The notes under the pieces: generated by a model
Seen by the model: the letters and a program-made list of their open reading frames with translations, nothing else
Told to the model about the DNA's origin: nothing
The model's database searches: none
Made by a program: the position numbers and the translations under genes
Shown: positions 8,087-18,795 of the stretch, one piece after another
Position numbering within the stretch: the stretch's first letter is position 1
Layout: each line of letters opens with the position of its first letter
Assembly (NCBI GenBank): GCA_034211175.1
Contig: JAXHUH010000188.1
Location: forward strand, 1-27,387
Origin: JAXHUH01 sp034211175
GTDB lineage: Bacteria; Actinomycetota; Acidimicrobiia; Acidimicrobiales; CAIXPF01
DNA: 27,387 bases
Reading direction: 5' to 3'

Positions 8087-8989
8087 TCAGCCGGGGACGG
8101 GGGAGGCGGTTCGGGGGACGCCGAGCATGGTCGCCGCCTCGGCGCACGAGGCGACCGGGCGGCCGACCTCGGCGCACAACGCCACCGCCTCGGCCACGAG
8201 CTCGGTGTTGGTCGGCGATCGGTCGGGGTCGTAGTGCTCCTCGAGGCCGACGTGGAGGTGGCCGCCCCGCTCCAGCGCCAGGCGGGCCAGCGGCGTCGCC
8301 ATCAGGTCGCCGCCCCACACCGACACCGACCACGCCAGGCCGCTGCCGTCGAGCATGTCGAGGTACGCCTCGAGCGCGGGCCGGGTCGGCGGCAGCCCGA
8401 AGCTGATGCCCCGCGACCGGGCGGTGAGGCCCCACTCGCCGCCGAAGTACAGCTTGATCATCGCGCCGGGTGCGAGGCGCCCGGCCCGGTGGAACGCGAG
8501 CGTCGTGTTCAGCCAGCCGGGCTCGTAGATCGCCACCGACGGGGCGAGGCCCAGCCGCTCGCACTGCGCGAACGACGCGCGGATCAGCTCGTAGGAGTTC
8601 ACGTACGTGCCACCGACCGGAAGCGCGTCCTCGTCGGCGTAGCCGGTGTTCACCGAGCCCGGGTCGACGAACGCCACCCGGAGGATGCCCGCGTCGGTGA
8701 GCGCCTCGTGGTGGGCGAGCCGCTCCTCGATCGTCTCGGCGAACAGTGCCGTCGGGTACCAGAGCAGGTCGGGCCGTTCGGCGACCAGCGGCGCCCACAC
8801 GGCGGCGTAGTCGTCGACGGCCTCGGACCCGACGAGGCGGATGCTGCGGTTGTGGGCGTGGACGATGGCGGCGCCGGCATCGAAGCACGCCCGGGCATCG
8901 GCCCGCAGCTCGTCGTGGGAGACGGGGACGTTCGGGTTGCGGGCCTTGGTCCCCACCCCGTTGATCGCCGCTTCGATGATGACCGGCAT
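8087..8989 (-). CDS. 3-keto-5-aminohexanoate cleavage (BKACE) family protein
   Basis: 300-residue TIM-barrel protein of the BKACE family (PF05853). Members condense a beta-keto acid with acetyl-CoA and cleave it to acetoacetate plus a CoA ester, using a divalent metal. Seen: PVIIEAAINGVGTKARNPNVP at the N-terminus (residues 2-22), the metal-binding HxH in VHAHNR (H44, H46; lysine-fermentation Kce has VHxH), and the C-terminal GGHLHVGLEEH where many relatives have GGHxRVGLEDN. The altered C-terminal motif suggests a subfamily distinct from lysine-pathway Kce, so the native substrate is unknown. The ATG at 8989 is chosen; a GTG three codons upstream is an alternative. The gene stands between a nitroreductase and a hairpin; no lysine-fermentation genes are present here. 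Confidence 0.82.
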   Translation of the reverse strand: MPVIIEAAINGVGTKARNPNVPVSHDELRADARACFDAGAAIVHAHNRSIRLVGSEAVDDYAAVWAPLVAERPDLLWYPTALFAETIEERLAHHEALTDAGILRVAFVDPGSVNTGYADEDALPVGGTYVNSYELIRASFAQCERLGLAPSVAIYEPGWLNTTLAFHRAGRLAPGAMIKLYFGGEWGLTARSRGISFGLPPTRPALEAYLDMLDGSGLAWSVSVWGGDLMATPLARLALERGGHLHVGLEEHYDPDRSPTNTELVAEAVALCAEVGRPVASCAEAATMLGVPRTASPVPG

Positions 8990-9065
8990 CTCGGACACGC
9001 GCGCACCGTAGCGAGCAGCGTCGGAACCGACCCAGCCCGCACACGGCGGCACGTCCGGGGCAGGA

Positions 9066-9719
9066 TCAGGCCCAGGGCGGCGGCGCGTCCCAGCGGTCCC
9101 AGGACGTGGTGGCGGCGCTCGGGCGGCGCGCCGTCGTGCCGAAGCGGCCACGGGGGTACCCGAGCGGGATGCAGCCGTGGAACCGGGCGTCGGCGGGCAC
9201 GCCGAGGAGCTCGTGGACCCGCTCCATCACCTGCGGGTGGAGCGTCGTGAGCACCGAGCCGATGCCGAGCGCCCGTGCCGCCAGCATCAGGTTCTGCACG
9301 CCGGGGAGCACCGACGAGGCCGCGGCGGCCGCCCCGGGAACGGTCCAGGCGAGCACGATCACCGGCGCCGAGCCCATCTCGGCGGCCAGCAGCGCGGCCA
9401 TCCGGTAGGGCGAGTCGTCGGCCAGCGGCTGGTCGGGCTCCCAGCCGAGCTCGTCGCGCCGCTTCGCCCACCATGCCTCGTGGTAGAGCGAGCCGAACTG
9501 CTCGATCAGCGCCCGGTCGCGGAGCACCACGAAGCGGGCCGGCTGGGCGTTGCCGCCGCTCGGTGCCTTCGAAGCGGCGTCGAGGACCAGTCGGAGGCTC
9601 CGGTCATCGACGGGTCGGTCGGGGTCGAGCCGGCGGATCGCCCGCTGCGTGAACATCGCCTCGCCGAGCGCCATGGAGAGCTCGGGCGGCGGGTCGAGGC
9701 GGACGAGGTCGTCGGTCAC
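9066..9719 (-). CDS. Nitroreductase family protein
   Basis: 217-residue FMN-dependent nitroreductase-fold protein. Seen: TQRAIRRLDPDRPVDD (FMN phosphate-binding Arg cluster), KAPSGGNAQPARFVVL (second conserved FMN/substrate block), GVQNLMLAARALGIGSVLTT, and PLGYPRGRFG near the end. Length and motif order fit a complete enzyme that reduces nitro, quinone or enone groups with NAD(P)H. The ATG at 9719 gives the usual N-terminal helix. The next coding region upstream is the 50-residue ORF, about 90 bases away on the same strand. The C-terminal tail SWDRWDAPPPWA is a little unusual. Substrate unknown. Confidence 0.85.
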   Translation of the reverse strand: MTDDLVRLDPPPELSMALGEAMFTQRAIRRLDPDRPVDDRSLRLVLDAASKAPSGGNAQPARFVVLRDRALIEQFGSLYHEAWWAKRRDELGWEPDQPLADDSPYRMAALLAAEMGSAPVIVLAWTVPGAAAAASSVLPGVQNLMLAARALGIGSVLTTLHPQVMERVHELLGVPADARFHGCIPLGYPRGRFGTTARRPSAATTSWDRWDAPPPWA

Positions 9720-9808
9720 CGTCGGGGCTCCGATCGTGGACGCGGTCCCGGTCGGGCACAGCTCAGCACGTGCGCCCGTCGGTCGCGTCCCCGATCGTCA
9801 CCGCGGCG

Positions 9809-9961
9809 TCAGGTGGGCCACACCGGGTTGCCGGGGTACGGCCGCGACACACGTTCGGCCAGCGCCTCGATCTGCTGCTCCGACAGCCGGGACGCACGGC
9901 GGCGACCGCGGCCCTGCCCGGTGGTCTTGGACTCCTGGCGCGTGAAGAGGGTGGACGTCAT
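9809..9961 (-). CDS. Small basic protein of 50 residues, unrecognised
   Basis: ATG at 9961 preceded by GGAAGGAG about 7 bases upstream, a strong ribosome binding site that argues this short frame is real. The protein starts MTSTLFTRQESKTT, has a basic Gly/Arg run GQGRGRRRAS, then a predicted amphipathic helix LSEQQIEALAERVSRP, and ends YPGNPVWPT. No membrane segment, no Cys. I do not recognise the family. It sits between a DUF1918 gene and a nitroreductase, all on the minus strand. It could be a nucleic-acid-binding small protein, or conceivably a modified peptide precursor, but no peptide-modification enzymes apart from a generic nitroreductase are nearby, so I do not assign a function. Confidence 0.6.
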   Translation of the reverse strand: MTSTLFTRQESKTTGQGRGRRRASRLSEQQIEALAERVSRPYPGNPVWPT

Positions 9962-10006
9962 CTCGTGCTCCTTCCGGCTGCTCGTCGCAGGCTCGTGGGT
10001 GACTGA

Positions 10007-10020
10007 CCCGCTCGTGCGGG
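10007..10020. terminator. Short GC hairpin downstream of the DUF1918 gene
   Basis: CCCGC (10007-10011), loop TCGT, GCGGG (10016-10020). It lies 25 bases past the DUF1918 stop on the minus strand. Only 5 bp of stem and no T-tract, so a weak candidate. Confidence 0.3.
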
Positions 10021-10044
10021 CGCCCCCTGACTACGAACGCACCG

Positions 10045-10245
10045 TCAGGCCGGTTCACGGTCGGTGTGGAGCACCGTCGCGTCGGGGCCGGGGAAGAAGA
10101 GCGACTCGGGGCCGGCGTCGCCCCAACGCACGTGGTACGGCGGGCGGTCCCCGCCGCCGGGGACGTCGAGGATCAGGCAGCGGCGATCCGCGTCGGCGAC
10201 GCGGTGGCCGCGGACGACGATCCGGTCTCCGGGTCGGGCGTGCAC
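10045..10245 (-). CDS. DUF1918 domain protein
   Basis: 66-residue protein matching the DUF1918 pattern: HARPGDRIVVRGHRVADADR, then LILDVPGG, RPPYHVRWGDAGPESLFFPG and ATVLH. The family is a small SH3-like beta-barrel common in actinobacteria, function unknown. The GTG at 10245 is chosen over the upstream in-frame ATG because AAGGAGGTC lies 5 bases before it, a near-perfect match to the 16S rRNA tail, and the family starts at this point. It follows the acyl carrier protein gene with a gap of 37 bases, so it may be the last member of the 2-oxoacid dehydrogenase operon, or be independent. Confidence 0.85.
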   Translation of the reverse strand: MHARPGDRIVVRGHRVADADRRCLILDVPGGGDRPPYHVRWGDAGPESLFFPGPDATVLHTDREPA

Positions 10246-10282
10246 GGCTCGACCTCCTTGCACTCGATGATCTCGCGGGTGC

Positions 10283-10543
10283 TCAGGCCGTCAGCGGTGC
10301 GGGCCGGCCCGAGAGGTAGCCGAGGGCGCCGTCGAGCGTGGCCAGCCGGGCGTAGTCGCGCTCGGGGATCTCGATGCCGGTCGCGTCGTGGATGCCGACC
10401 ATCAGGTTCAGGAAGTCCATCGAGTCGAGGCCGAGCTCGTCCTGGAGGTCACGGTCGGGACGGGCGTCCAGGTCGACCTCCGGGGCGATGTCCGACAGCA
10501 GCCGGACGATGAGCTCACGGACCTGTTCGGGTGTCAGGGTCAT
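10283..10543 (-). CDS. Acyl carrier protein
   Basis: 86-residue four-helix carrier protein. Seen: VRELIVRLLSDIAPEVDLD, then DELGLDSMDFLN with Ser41 as the 4'-phosphopantetheine attachment site, and GIEIPERDYARLATLDGALG. It would be converted to holo form by a phosphopantetheinyl transferase encoded elsewhere. It starts 6 bases after the E2 stop (TAG 10550-10552), so it is the last gene of the ligase-E1-E2 operon. A dedicated carrier protein beside a 2-oxoacid dehydrogenase is unusual and suggests acyl groups made by the complex or the ligase are passed to a carrier; that role is inference. No ketosynthase or other fatty-acid gene is nearby. Confidence 0.9.
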   Translation of the reverse strand: MTLTPEQVRELIVRLLSDIAPEVDLDARPDRDLQDELGLDSMDFLNLMVGIHDATGIEIPERDYARLATLDGALGYLSGRPAPLTA

Positions 10544-10549
10544 CGTTGC

Positions 10550-11987
10550 CTACCTCGCGCTTGCTCCCTCGGGCGGTTCGCCGGAGGACAGGGGGTCGTG
10601 GAGCCGGCGCTCGATGTCGGCGAGGAACGCGGCGCCGGCCATGCCGTCGCTGGCCCGGTGGTCGGCGGCCAGCGATGCCACGACGGTCGGGCGGGCGACG
10701 ACGGTGTCGTCCACGCAGACGGGCCGGTACCGGATCGTCCCGAAGCCGACCATCGCCAGCTGGGGTGGGTGGATCACGCCGAGCACCCGATCGACGCCGA
10801 GGTCGCCGAGGCTGGTGACGGTGATCGTCGCGTCGGTCAGCTCCCGGGCACGCAGGCGCCCGGCGCGGGCTCGTGCGACGAGGTCGCGCAGCGCGGCCAT
10901 GAGCTCGTCGAGGTCGAGGCGGTCGGCGTCGGCGATCGCCGGGGCGACGAGCCCGCCGTCGCGCAGGGAGATCGCCACGCCGAGGTGGACGTGGTCGGCG
11001 GGCCGGTGCCCGTCGATCCAGTGGCCGTTCAGCTCGGGATGGTCGGCGGCGGCGAGTGCCGTGGCCCGCAGCAGGAGCGCGGCGGGCAGGACCCGGCGGG
11101 TGATCGGCAGTTCCTCGTTGCGGGTCCGCAGCTCGTCGATGGCGGCGCCGACGTCGATCGTGGTGTCGAGGTAGTAGTGGGGGATCTCCCGCTTGGAGCG
11201 GGCCATCGCCCGCGCGATCGCCTCGCGGGTGCGATCACGACGATCAGCCGGTCCCTTGTCGGCGCCCGTCGGAGCGGACACGCCCCCGGTGGGCACGTCG
11301 GAGGCCACGACGGCGCCGCCGGGGCCGGAGCCGACGAGCCCGGCCAGGGTGACCCCGCGCTCGGAGGCGAGACGGCGGGCCAACGGCGAGGACCGGACAT
11401 GCCCGTTGCCGCCACCGGGCTCGACGGGGCGGGCGAAGGCGTCCTCGACGTCGTGGCGGGTGACCACACCACCGGGACCGCTGCCTGACAGTGCGGCGAT
11501 GTCGACGTGGTGCTCGTCGGCGAGTCGGCGCACGAGTGGCGACACGGCCCGTCCCCGGGTCGGTCCGGGCGCGGCGCCGGCTGCGGCCGCGACGGGCGCC
11601 GGGACGGGCGCTTCGACGGGCGCGACCTCGACGGCGGGAACGACCTCGGCGGTGGGAACGACCTCGACGGGCGGCGGGCCCGCAGCGGCGGTGACGGGTT
11701 CGGTGGCCTCGGCGGCAGGGGCGGGCTGCGGGCCGGCGCCGACTTCGGCACCGACCTCGTCGTCGGCCAGGATCGTCGCCAGGGGTGTGCCGACCGGGAC
11801 CTCGCGTCCCTCCTCGACGAGCAGCTCGCCGATGGTGCCACTGTCGAACGTCTCGGCCTCGATGTCGGCCTTGTCGGTGTCGATCACGACGACGATGTCG
11901 CCGGCGCGGACCGTGTCGCCCGGCCCGACCAGCCACTGGAGCACGGTGCCGCGGTCCATGTCGACACCGAGCGACGGCATGCGCAGC

Positions 11988-11995
<8 letters not shown>
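10550..11995 (-). CDS. Dihydrolipoamide acyltransferase (E2) with two subunit-binding domains
   Basis: 481 residues. Domains in order: lipoyl domain (2-79) with the lipoylation site K42 in DTDKAD; a Pro/Ala/Val-rich flexible linker (about 82-149); peripheral subunit-binding domain 1 (151-186, VSPLVRRLADEHHVDIAAL ... GPGGVVTRHDVEDA); a second such domain (202-234, SSPLARRLASERGVTLAGL ... GPGGAVVASDV); and the catalytic acyltransferase core (about 250-470) with H446 and D450 in DHRASDG. It takes the acyl group from E1 to CoA. One binding domain is usual; two in tandem is odd and could bind both E1 and E3. The ATG at 11995 overlaps the E1 beta stop by 8 bases. Substrate (pyruvate, branched-chain or acetoin) cannot be fixed from sequence alone. 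Confidence 0.9.
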
Positions 11996-12967
<972 letters not shown>

Positions 12968-12971
<4 letters not shown>

Positions 12972-13906
12972 CGCGCCACCCCCTGGGGCTCGCTGACGAC
13001 GAACCGCTCGAGCTCCTCGACCGGTTCGAACGTGCCGTTCTCCGCGAAGGCCACGGCCTCGGTGACCTCGTCGTCGACGTCGGCCTCGATGGCCTCGACG
13101 TCGTCGTCGCTGAGCAGCCCGGCATCCCGCAGCCGGTCGGCCAGCAGCTCGATCGGGTCGCGGCCGCGCCACTGCTCGACCTCGGCGCGGTCGCGGTAGC
13201 GCTCGGCGTCGAACATCGAGTGCGCCCGGAACCGGTAGGTGCGCAGCTCCAGGAACAGCGGCCCGCCACCGTTGCGCACCGTCTCGACCGCGCGCCCGGC
13301 CGTGCGCTCGACGTCGAGCACGTCCATGCCGTCGACGGACCACGCCGGCACCTCGTACGCGGCCGCCTTGAGCGCGAGGTCGGTCTCCGACTCGCTCAGC
13401 TCCAGGGCCGTGCCCATGGCGTAGAGGTTGTTCTCGCAGCAGAACAGGACGGGCAGGTCCCACAGCGCCGCGAGGTTCATCGACTCGTGGAACTCGCCCT
13501 CGGCGACCGCGCCCTCGCCGAAGAAGCACGCCGTGACCCGGTCGCGGCCGGCCATGCGGTCCGCGAGCGCGAGCCCGACCGCGATCGGCAGGCCACCGCC
13601 GACGATGGCGTTGCCGCCGTAGAAGCGGCGGGAGACGTCGAAGAGGTGCATCGACCCGCCGCGGCCGCGGCTGGTGCCCTCGACCTTGCCGTACATCTCG
13701 GCGAGGATCTCGCCCATCGGGACGCCCCGCAGGAGGGCGTGGCCGTGCTCTCGGTAGGTGGCCACGACGGCGTCGTCGGGTCGCAGGTGCTCCATCACGC
13801 CGGTGGCCACCGCCTCCTCACCGACGTAGAGGTGGAGGAAGCCGCGGATCTTCGACTCGGTGTAGAGGCGGGCGCAGCGCTCCTCCATCCGGCGCACCCG
13901 GATCAT
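12968..13906 (-). CDS. 2-oxoacid dehydrogenase E1 component, alpha subunit (N-terminus uncertain)
   Basis: 312 residues from the only usable in-frame ATG. Seen: MEERCARLYTESKIRGFLHL, YVGEEAVATGV, YREHGHALLRG, GRGGSMHLFD, and the thiamine-diphosphate/Mg motif from FGEGAVAEGEFHESMNLAAL (G-E-G to the N-N of CCENNLYAM), then RFRAHSMFDAERYR. The conserved N-terminal helix typical of the family (LPIDRDHGLDLLRRMIRVRR) continues upstream of this ATG in the same frame to about 13978 but with no start codon. The expected operon start, ATG 13980 overlapping the ligase stop as ATGA, is in another frame. A single-base indel around 13950-13978, real or a sequencing error, would reconcile them. Partner of E1 beta. 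Confidence 0.88.
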
Positions 13907-13976
13907 CCGGCGCAGCAGGTCGAGGCCGTGGTCGCGGTCGATCGGGAGCGCGCGCTCCGGCCCGGCGGTCGTGTGG

Positions 13977-15734
<1,758 letters not shown>

Positions 15735-15754
15735 CGCGCACCACCTCCGTAGCG

Positions 15755-15795
15755 CTGTGGTGCCAGTGTCCGCCCCCCGCGGGTGCGCGCCACAG
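15755..15795. promoter_or_regulatory. Imperfect inverted repeat upstream of the ligase-E1-E2-ACP operon
   Basis: CTGTGGTGC (15755-15763) and GCGCCACAG (15787-15795) form arms matching at 8 of 9 positions with a 23-base spacer. They lie about 20-60 bases upstream of the ligase start, in the 128-base gap that must hold the operon promoter. Candidate regulator site; no firm -10/-35. Confidence 0.3.
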
Positions 15796-15862
15796 AGACC
15801 AACGTCACGTCCGGGCACGGTCGAGCGCACCCTCGGGCGCCGCTCGCCGGGTGACCGCCGGG

Positions 15863-17128
15863 CTACACGGAGGTGGTGCGGGCCTCGTCGAGGAGGCGGG
15901 CCTTCTGGCGGTCGGTGAACTCGTGGAGGCGGCTCATGTGGGCCAGGCGCTCGTGGTCGCGGCCGATGCCGCGCATCTTGTCGAACCAGTCGTCGGTGCC
16001 GAGCATCTCGCCCAGCCGCGGCGCGTTGCGGTGGAGCATCTGCGGGTCGAGCTTCTTCGGCTCGAGGCTGCGGAAGATGCCCCGGTTGAAGTGCCAGTGC
16101 AACGTGATGCGGTCGCCGGGCTCGGTCCGGTCGCCCTGCCAGTGCCACAGGCCCTCGGTGAAGAAGACGACCGAGCCCTTGCCCATCTCGATGGGGACCG
16201 CGCCGTCGGTCGAGTCGTCGGGTCGGGGTCGGCGCCGCAGCTTGTGCGAGCCGGGCACGACCCAGGTGGGGCCCGACGCCTCGGTCCAGTCCTCGAACGC
16301 CCAGACGCCGACGCCGGTCACGGCCCACTCGGGGTACGGCTCGGGGACGTGGGAGTAGTCGGTGTGCAGCGGGATCGTGCCCGGGCCCGGACCGCGGCGG
16401 ATCGCACTGAACGAACCGATCACGGCGCCGCGGCCGAGCGAGGCGTCGACCAGGGTGAGCAGCGTCGGGTGCTGGGCCAGGCGCTCGAAGACGCGGCCCT
16501 GGTAGAGCATCCAGTTGAGCGACGACACACCGTGGTCGGCGAGCACGTCGAGCGTGGTCGCACGGATCTCGTCGGCGAAGCTCTCGGAGATCGCGCCCTC
16601 GAGGACGGTGAAGCCGTGCTCGTCGAGCTCGGCGACGTGGCGGGCCACGCCCTGGCGGCGGGCGCGATGGTGGAGGTCGGGGTTCTCGACGGTGCGTCGC
16701 CCGAGGTGATCGTGCAGTCGCACCAGCACCTCGTCGAGCGCCGGGCTCGTCCGACCCCGCACCACGAGTGCGTCGGGGCCGTGCAGTCGGCCGGGCTCGC
16801 GCCACATCGCCGCCCGCGCCGCGGTGGCACCGATCCCGATCCACTGCGCCGAGGTGACCGCGGCCTGGTAGTCGCCCTCGATCACCAGGTCGGCGTCGGC
16901 GTCCGGTGCACGCTCGACGCTCACCCGCTCGCCGTCGTAGCGCACGGTGCACGTGGCCCGATCGCCGGCGAGGCCGAGGTGCGGTGGCGCGTCGTCGAAC
17001 TGCTCGCACAGGGAGAACGGCTCGAGGTCGGTGAGGCGGCCCTGGGCGTGCTCCCGCTCCAACCATCGACGGGCCTCGGCGAGCCAGTCGTCGCTGAGCA
17101 GCTCCAACTGGTCGGGCAAGGTGTACAT
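15863..17128 (-). CDS. SCP2-like domain fused to phytanoyl-CoA dioxygenase
   Basis: 421 residues. Residues about 1-140 resemble a sterol-carrier-protein-2-like lipid-binding fold (CTVRYDGERVSVERAPDADA, DLVIEGDYQAA). Residues about 165-360 are a PhyH-family Fe(II)/2-oxoglutarate dioxygenase: HTDYSH gives the HxD iron ligands H255 and D257, with VPGSHKLRRRP and a distal histidine in GLWHWQGD (H329). Such enzymes hydroxylate lipid or acyl-CoA-like substrates at the cost of 2-oxoglutarate and O2. The fusion suggests the N-terminal domain presents a hydrophobic ligand to the oxygenase. ATG 17128 is chosen. It is transcribed away from the MDR gene across a 216-base gap. The stop is TAG. Substrate unknown. 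Confidence 0.8.
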   Translation of the reverse strand: MYTLPDQLELLSDDWLAEARRWLEREHAQGRLTDLEPFSLCEQFDDAPPHLGLAGDRATCTVRYDGERVSVERAPDADADLVIEGDYQAAVTSAQWIGIGATAARAAMWREPGRLHGPDALVVRGRTSPALDEVLVRLHDHLGRRTVENPDLHHRARRQGVARHVAELDEHGFTVLEGAISESFADEIRATTLDVLADHGVSSLNWMLYQGRVFERLAQHPTLLTLVDASLGRGAVIGSFSAIRRGPGPGTIPLHTDYSHVPEPYPEWAVTGVGVWAFEDWTEASGPTWVVPGSHKLRRRPRPDDSTDGAVPIEMGKGSVVFFTEGLWHWQGDRTEPGDRITLHWHFNRGIFRSLEPKKLDPQMLHRNAPRLGEMLGTDDWFDKMRGIGRDHERLAHMSRLHEFTDRQKARLLDEARTTSV

Positions 17129-17201
17129 GGCTGGATTCCCCCCCGGTGACGGCCATCACGTCGGCGCCATTCGACCACGAGCCCTTCGGGTGCGACCAAT
17201 T

Positions 17202-17230
17202 CCGCCGGGCACAGGGCTCGGCCCCGGCGG
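17202..17230. promoter_or_regulatory. Inverted repeat in the divergent promoter region
   Basis: CCGCCGGG (17202-17209) pairs perfectly with CCCGGCGG (17223-17230) across a 13-base spacer. It lies between the divergently transcribed PhyH (start 17128) and MDR (start 17345) genes. It could be an operator for joint control; high GC makes chance repeats common. The rest of the 216-base gap shows nothing clear. Confidence 0.3.
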
Positions 17231-17344
17231 TCGCCCGTGAGCCACGATGGCGCCCTCGCGTCCCGACCGCGGACGACGTCACCGATCCACGAGGGGAGAT
17301 GGGCAGCAGATGGTGGTCCGAGGTGACCGTGCGATGAGGCGTCG

Positions 17345-18331
17345 ATGAGCGGCGCGCCGGCCCCGCGGATGCGGGCCGCGGTGCAGCCCGGCTACGGCCC
17401 GCCCTCGGTCGTGCGGGTCGACGAGGTCGATCGCCCCGAGCCCGGCGATGGCGAGCTGCTCGTCCGGGTGCGGGCGACGACCGTCAACCGCACCGACTGC
17501 GGCTACCGGGCGGCGCGTCCGTTCCTGATCCGGGCGGTCGCCGGTGTTCGGCGGCCGCGCCACCCGGTTGGTGGCACCGAGCTCGCCGGCGACGTCGTGG
17601 CCGTCGGCGCGGACGTGGACCGGTTCGCGGTCGGCGACCGGGTGTTCGCCTACGTGGAGGGCACCTTCGGCGCCCACGCCGAGTACGCCGTCGTCCCGGC
17701 AACCGGATCGATCGCTCACATCCCCGCGGACATCACCTACGAGGTGGCGGCACCCGCGACCGAGGGCGCGCACTACGCGCTCTCGTGCGTCCGTTGGGCC
17801 AAGGTCGTGCCCGGCCAGCGGGTGCTCGTCTACGGCGCGACCGGCGCGATCGGCTCCGCCGCGGTGCAGCTGCTGCGCACCATGGACGTCACCGTGACCG
17901 CGGTGTGCGGCACCGACCACGTCGAGCTCGTGCAGGGGCTCGGCCCGGATCGGGTCGTCGACTACCAGACCGAGGACTTCACCGCCGACGAGCAGCGCTA
18001 CGACGCCGTGATCGACGCGGTCGGCAAGATCACGTTCGGCCGGTGCCGCCATCTCCTCGTGCCCGGGGGCGTGTACGTCTCGTCCGAGCTGGGCCCCTAC
18101 GCCCAGAACCTGTTCCTCGCGCTCGTCACCCCGCCCCTGCGCCGGCGCCACGTGCGCTTCCCGTTCCCATCGGTCGACCAGGCGATGATCGAGCGGCTGG
18201 CCGGTCTGCTGGAGACGGGCGAGTACCGACCGATGATCGACCGGACCTACCCGCTCGAGGAGATCGTGGACGCCTACACCTACGTCGAGACCGGCCGGAA
18301 GCTGGGCAACGTGGTGGTGCGTCTCGACTGA
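17345..18331 (+). CDS. MDR-superfamily NAD(P)-dependent oxidoreductase
   Basis: 328-residue medium-chain dehydrogenase/reductase. Seen: the GroES-like half with RATTVNRTDCGYRAARPFLI and GTELAGDVVAVGADV, then the Rossmann half with VLVYGATGAIGSAAVQLLRT (cofactor loop GATGAIGSAA). The end is PLEEIVDAYTYVETGRKLGN. It lacks the four-cysteine structural zinc loop, as do the quinone-oxidoreductase/enoyl-reductase-like and related MDR branches. It probably reduces quinones, enals or enones with NADPH; a zinc-dependent role is less likely. ATG 17345 is chosen; an internal ATG 8 codons on (MRAAVQPGYG) is a plausible alternative and matches the usual family start. Followed by triple stops and a hairpin. 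Confidence 0.85.
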   Translation: MSGAPAPRMRAAVQPGYGPPSVVRVDEVDRPEPGDGELLVRVRATTVNRTDCGYRAARPFLIRAVAGVRRPRHPVGGTELAGDVVAVGADVDRFAVGDRVFAYVEGTFGAHAEYAVVPATGSIAHIPADITYEVAAPATEGAHYALSCVRWAKVVPGQRVLVYGATGAIGSAAVQLLRTMDVTVTAVCGTDHVELVQGLGPDRVVDYQTEDFTADEQRYDAVIDAVGKITFGRCRHLLVPGGVYVSSELGPYAQNLFLALVTPPLRRRHVRFPFPSVDQAMIERLAGLLETGEYRPMIDRTYPLEEIVDAYTYVETGRKLGNVVVRLD

Positions 18332-18348
18332 ACGACTGAACGACTGAA
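18325..18348 (+). repeat. Octamer tandem repeat with stops in three frames
   Basis: CGACTGAA occurs three times in a row (18325, 18333, 18341), with a fourth partial CGAC. The first copy contains the MDR stop. Because the unit is 8 bases, the three TGA codons fall in three different frames. Probably replication slippage. Confidence 0.8.
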
Positions 18349-18371
18349 CGACCGGCCGAGACGGCCGGTCG
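18349..18371 (+). terminator. Hairpin after the MDR gene
   Basis: Perfect 10-bp stem CGACCGGCCG / CGGCCGGTCG with a 3-base AGA loop, 17 bases past the stop. No T-tract follows, as is common in high-GC actinobacteria, so it may terminate or attenuate transcription. Confidence 0.55.
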
Positions 18372-18464
18372 GGTCGACGGTGCCCGCAGCGTGGACCAAC
18401 GGCCCTTGCCGTGCCCGCTACCGCGGCGGACGTTCGACGAGAGGCGTCCCGGGAGGTCGTCATC

Positions 18465-18776
18465 ATGTCGTCGCAGCCGGCAACACCCGAAGCCCGTGCG
18501 GAGCGCCGGGCCCACTACCTGACGGGCCTGGTCTGGCACGTCGGGGCGTTCGTGATCATCAACGCCTTCTTCTGGATCCTCGACGCCGTGCTCGGCGCCG
18601 GCGGGATCACCTGGGCGTTCTGGATCACGCTGTTCTGGGGGTTCGCGCTGGTCTTCCACGCGCTGGCGTACGTGATCGACGGGACGTTCCTCGAGCAGCG
18701 CCGGGCGAGCGAGTACGCACGCCGCGAGCGCGAGCGGATGGGTCGTTCCCCGGGAGCCCCGGCCGGCTCGAGCTGA
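18465..18776 (+). CDS. 2TM domain membrane protein
   Basis: 103 residues: a short polar N-terminus (RAERRAHYLTGLVWHVGAF), membrane segment 1 (about GLVWHVGAFVIINAFFWILD), a short loop, membrane segment 2 (about WAFWITLFWGFALVFHALAY), then a charged tail (EQRRASEYARRERERMG). This is the 2TM domain pattern (PF13239), small inner-membrane proteins of unknown function often found beside signalling proteins. ATG 18465 is chosen because GGGAGGT sits about 8 bases upstream; the frame extends 18 codons further without a good site. Convergent with the next gene, 20 bases away. Confidence 0.8.
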   Translation: MSSQPATPEARAERRAHYLTGLVWHVGAFVIINAFFWILDAVLGAGGITWAFWITLFWGFALVFHALAYVIDGTFLEQRRASEYARRERERMGRSPGAPAGSS

Positions 18777-18795
18777 CCCGGGCCCCGATCGGCGC

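Noticed and set aside
9809..9961. RiPP precursor call for the 50-residue protein
   Set aside because: No cyclodehydratase, radical-SAM, lanthionine or leader-peptide recognition gene nearby; a nitroreductase alone is too generic.
10007..10020. Riboswitch or attenuator between the DUF1918 gene and the small ORF
   Set aside because: Only a 5-bp stem with no conserved aptamer-like sequence.
17279..18466. 395-codon minus-strand frame opposite the MDR gene
   Set aside because: The plus-strand frame has an unambiguous MDR Rossmann motif and family-length match; the minus frame has no recognisable domain.
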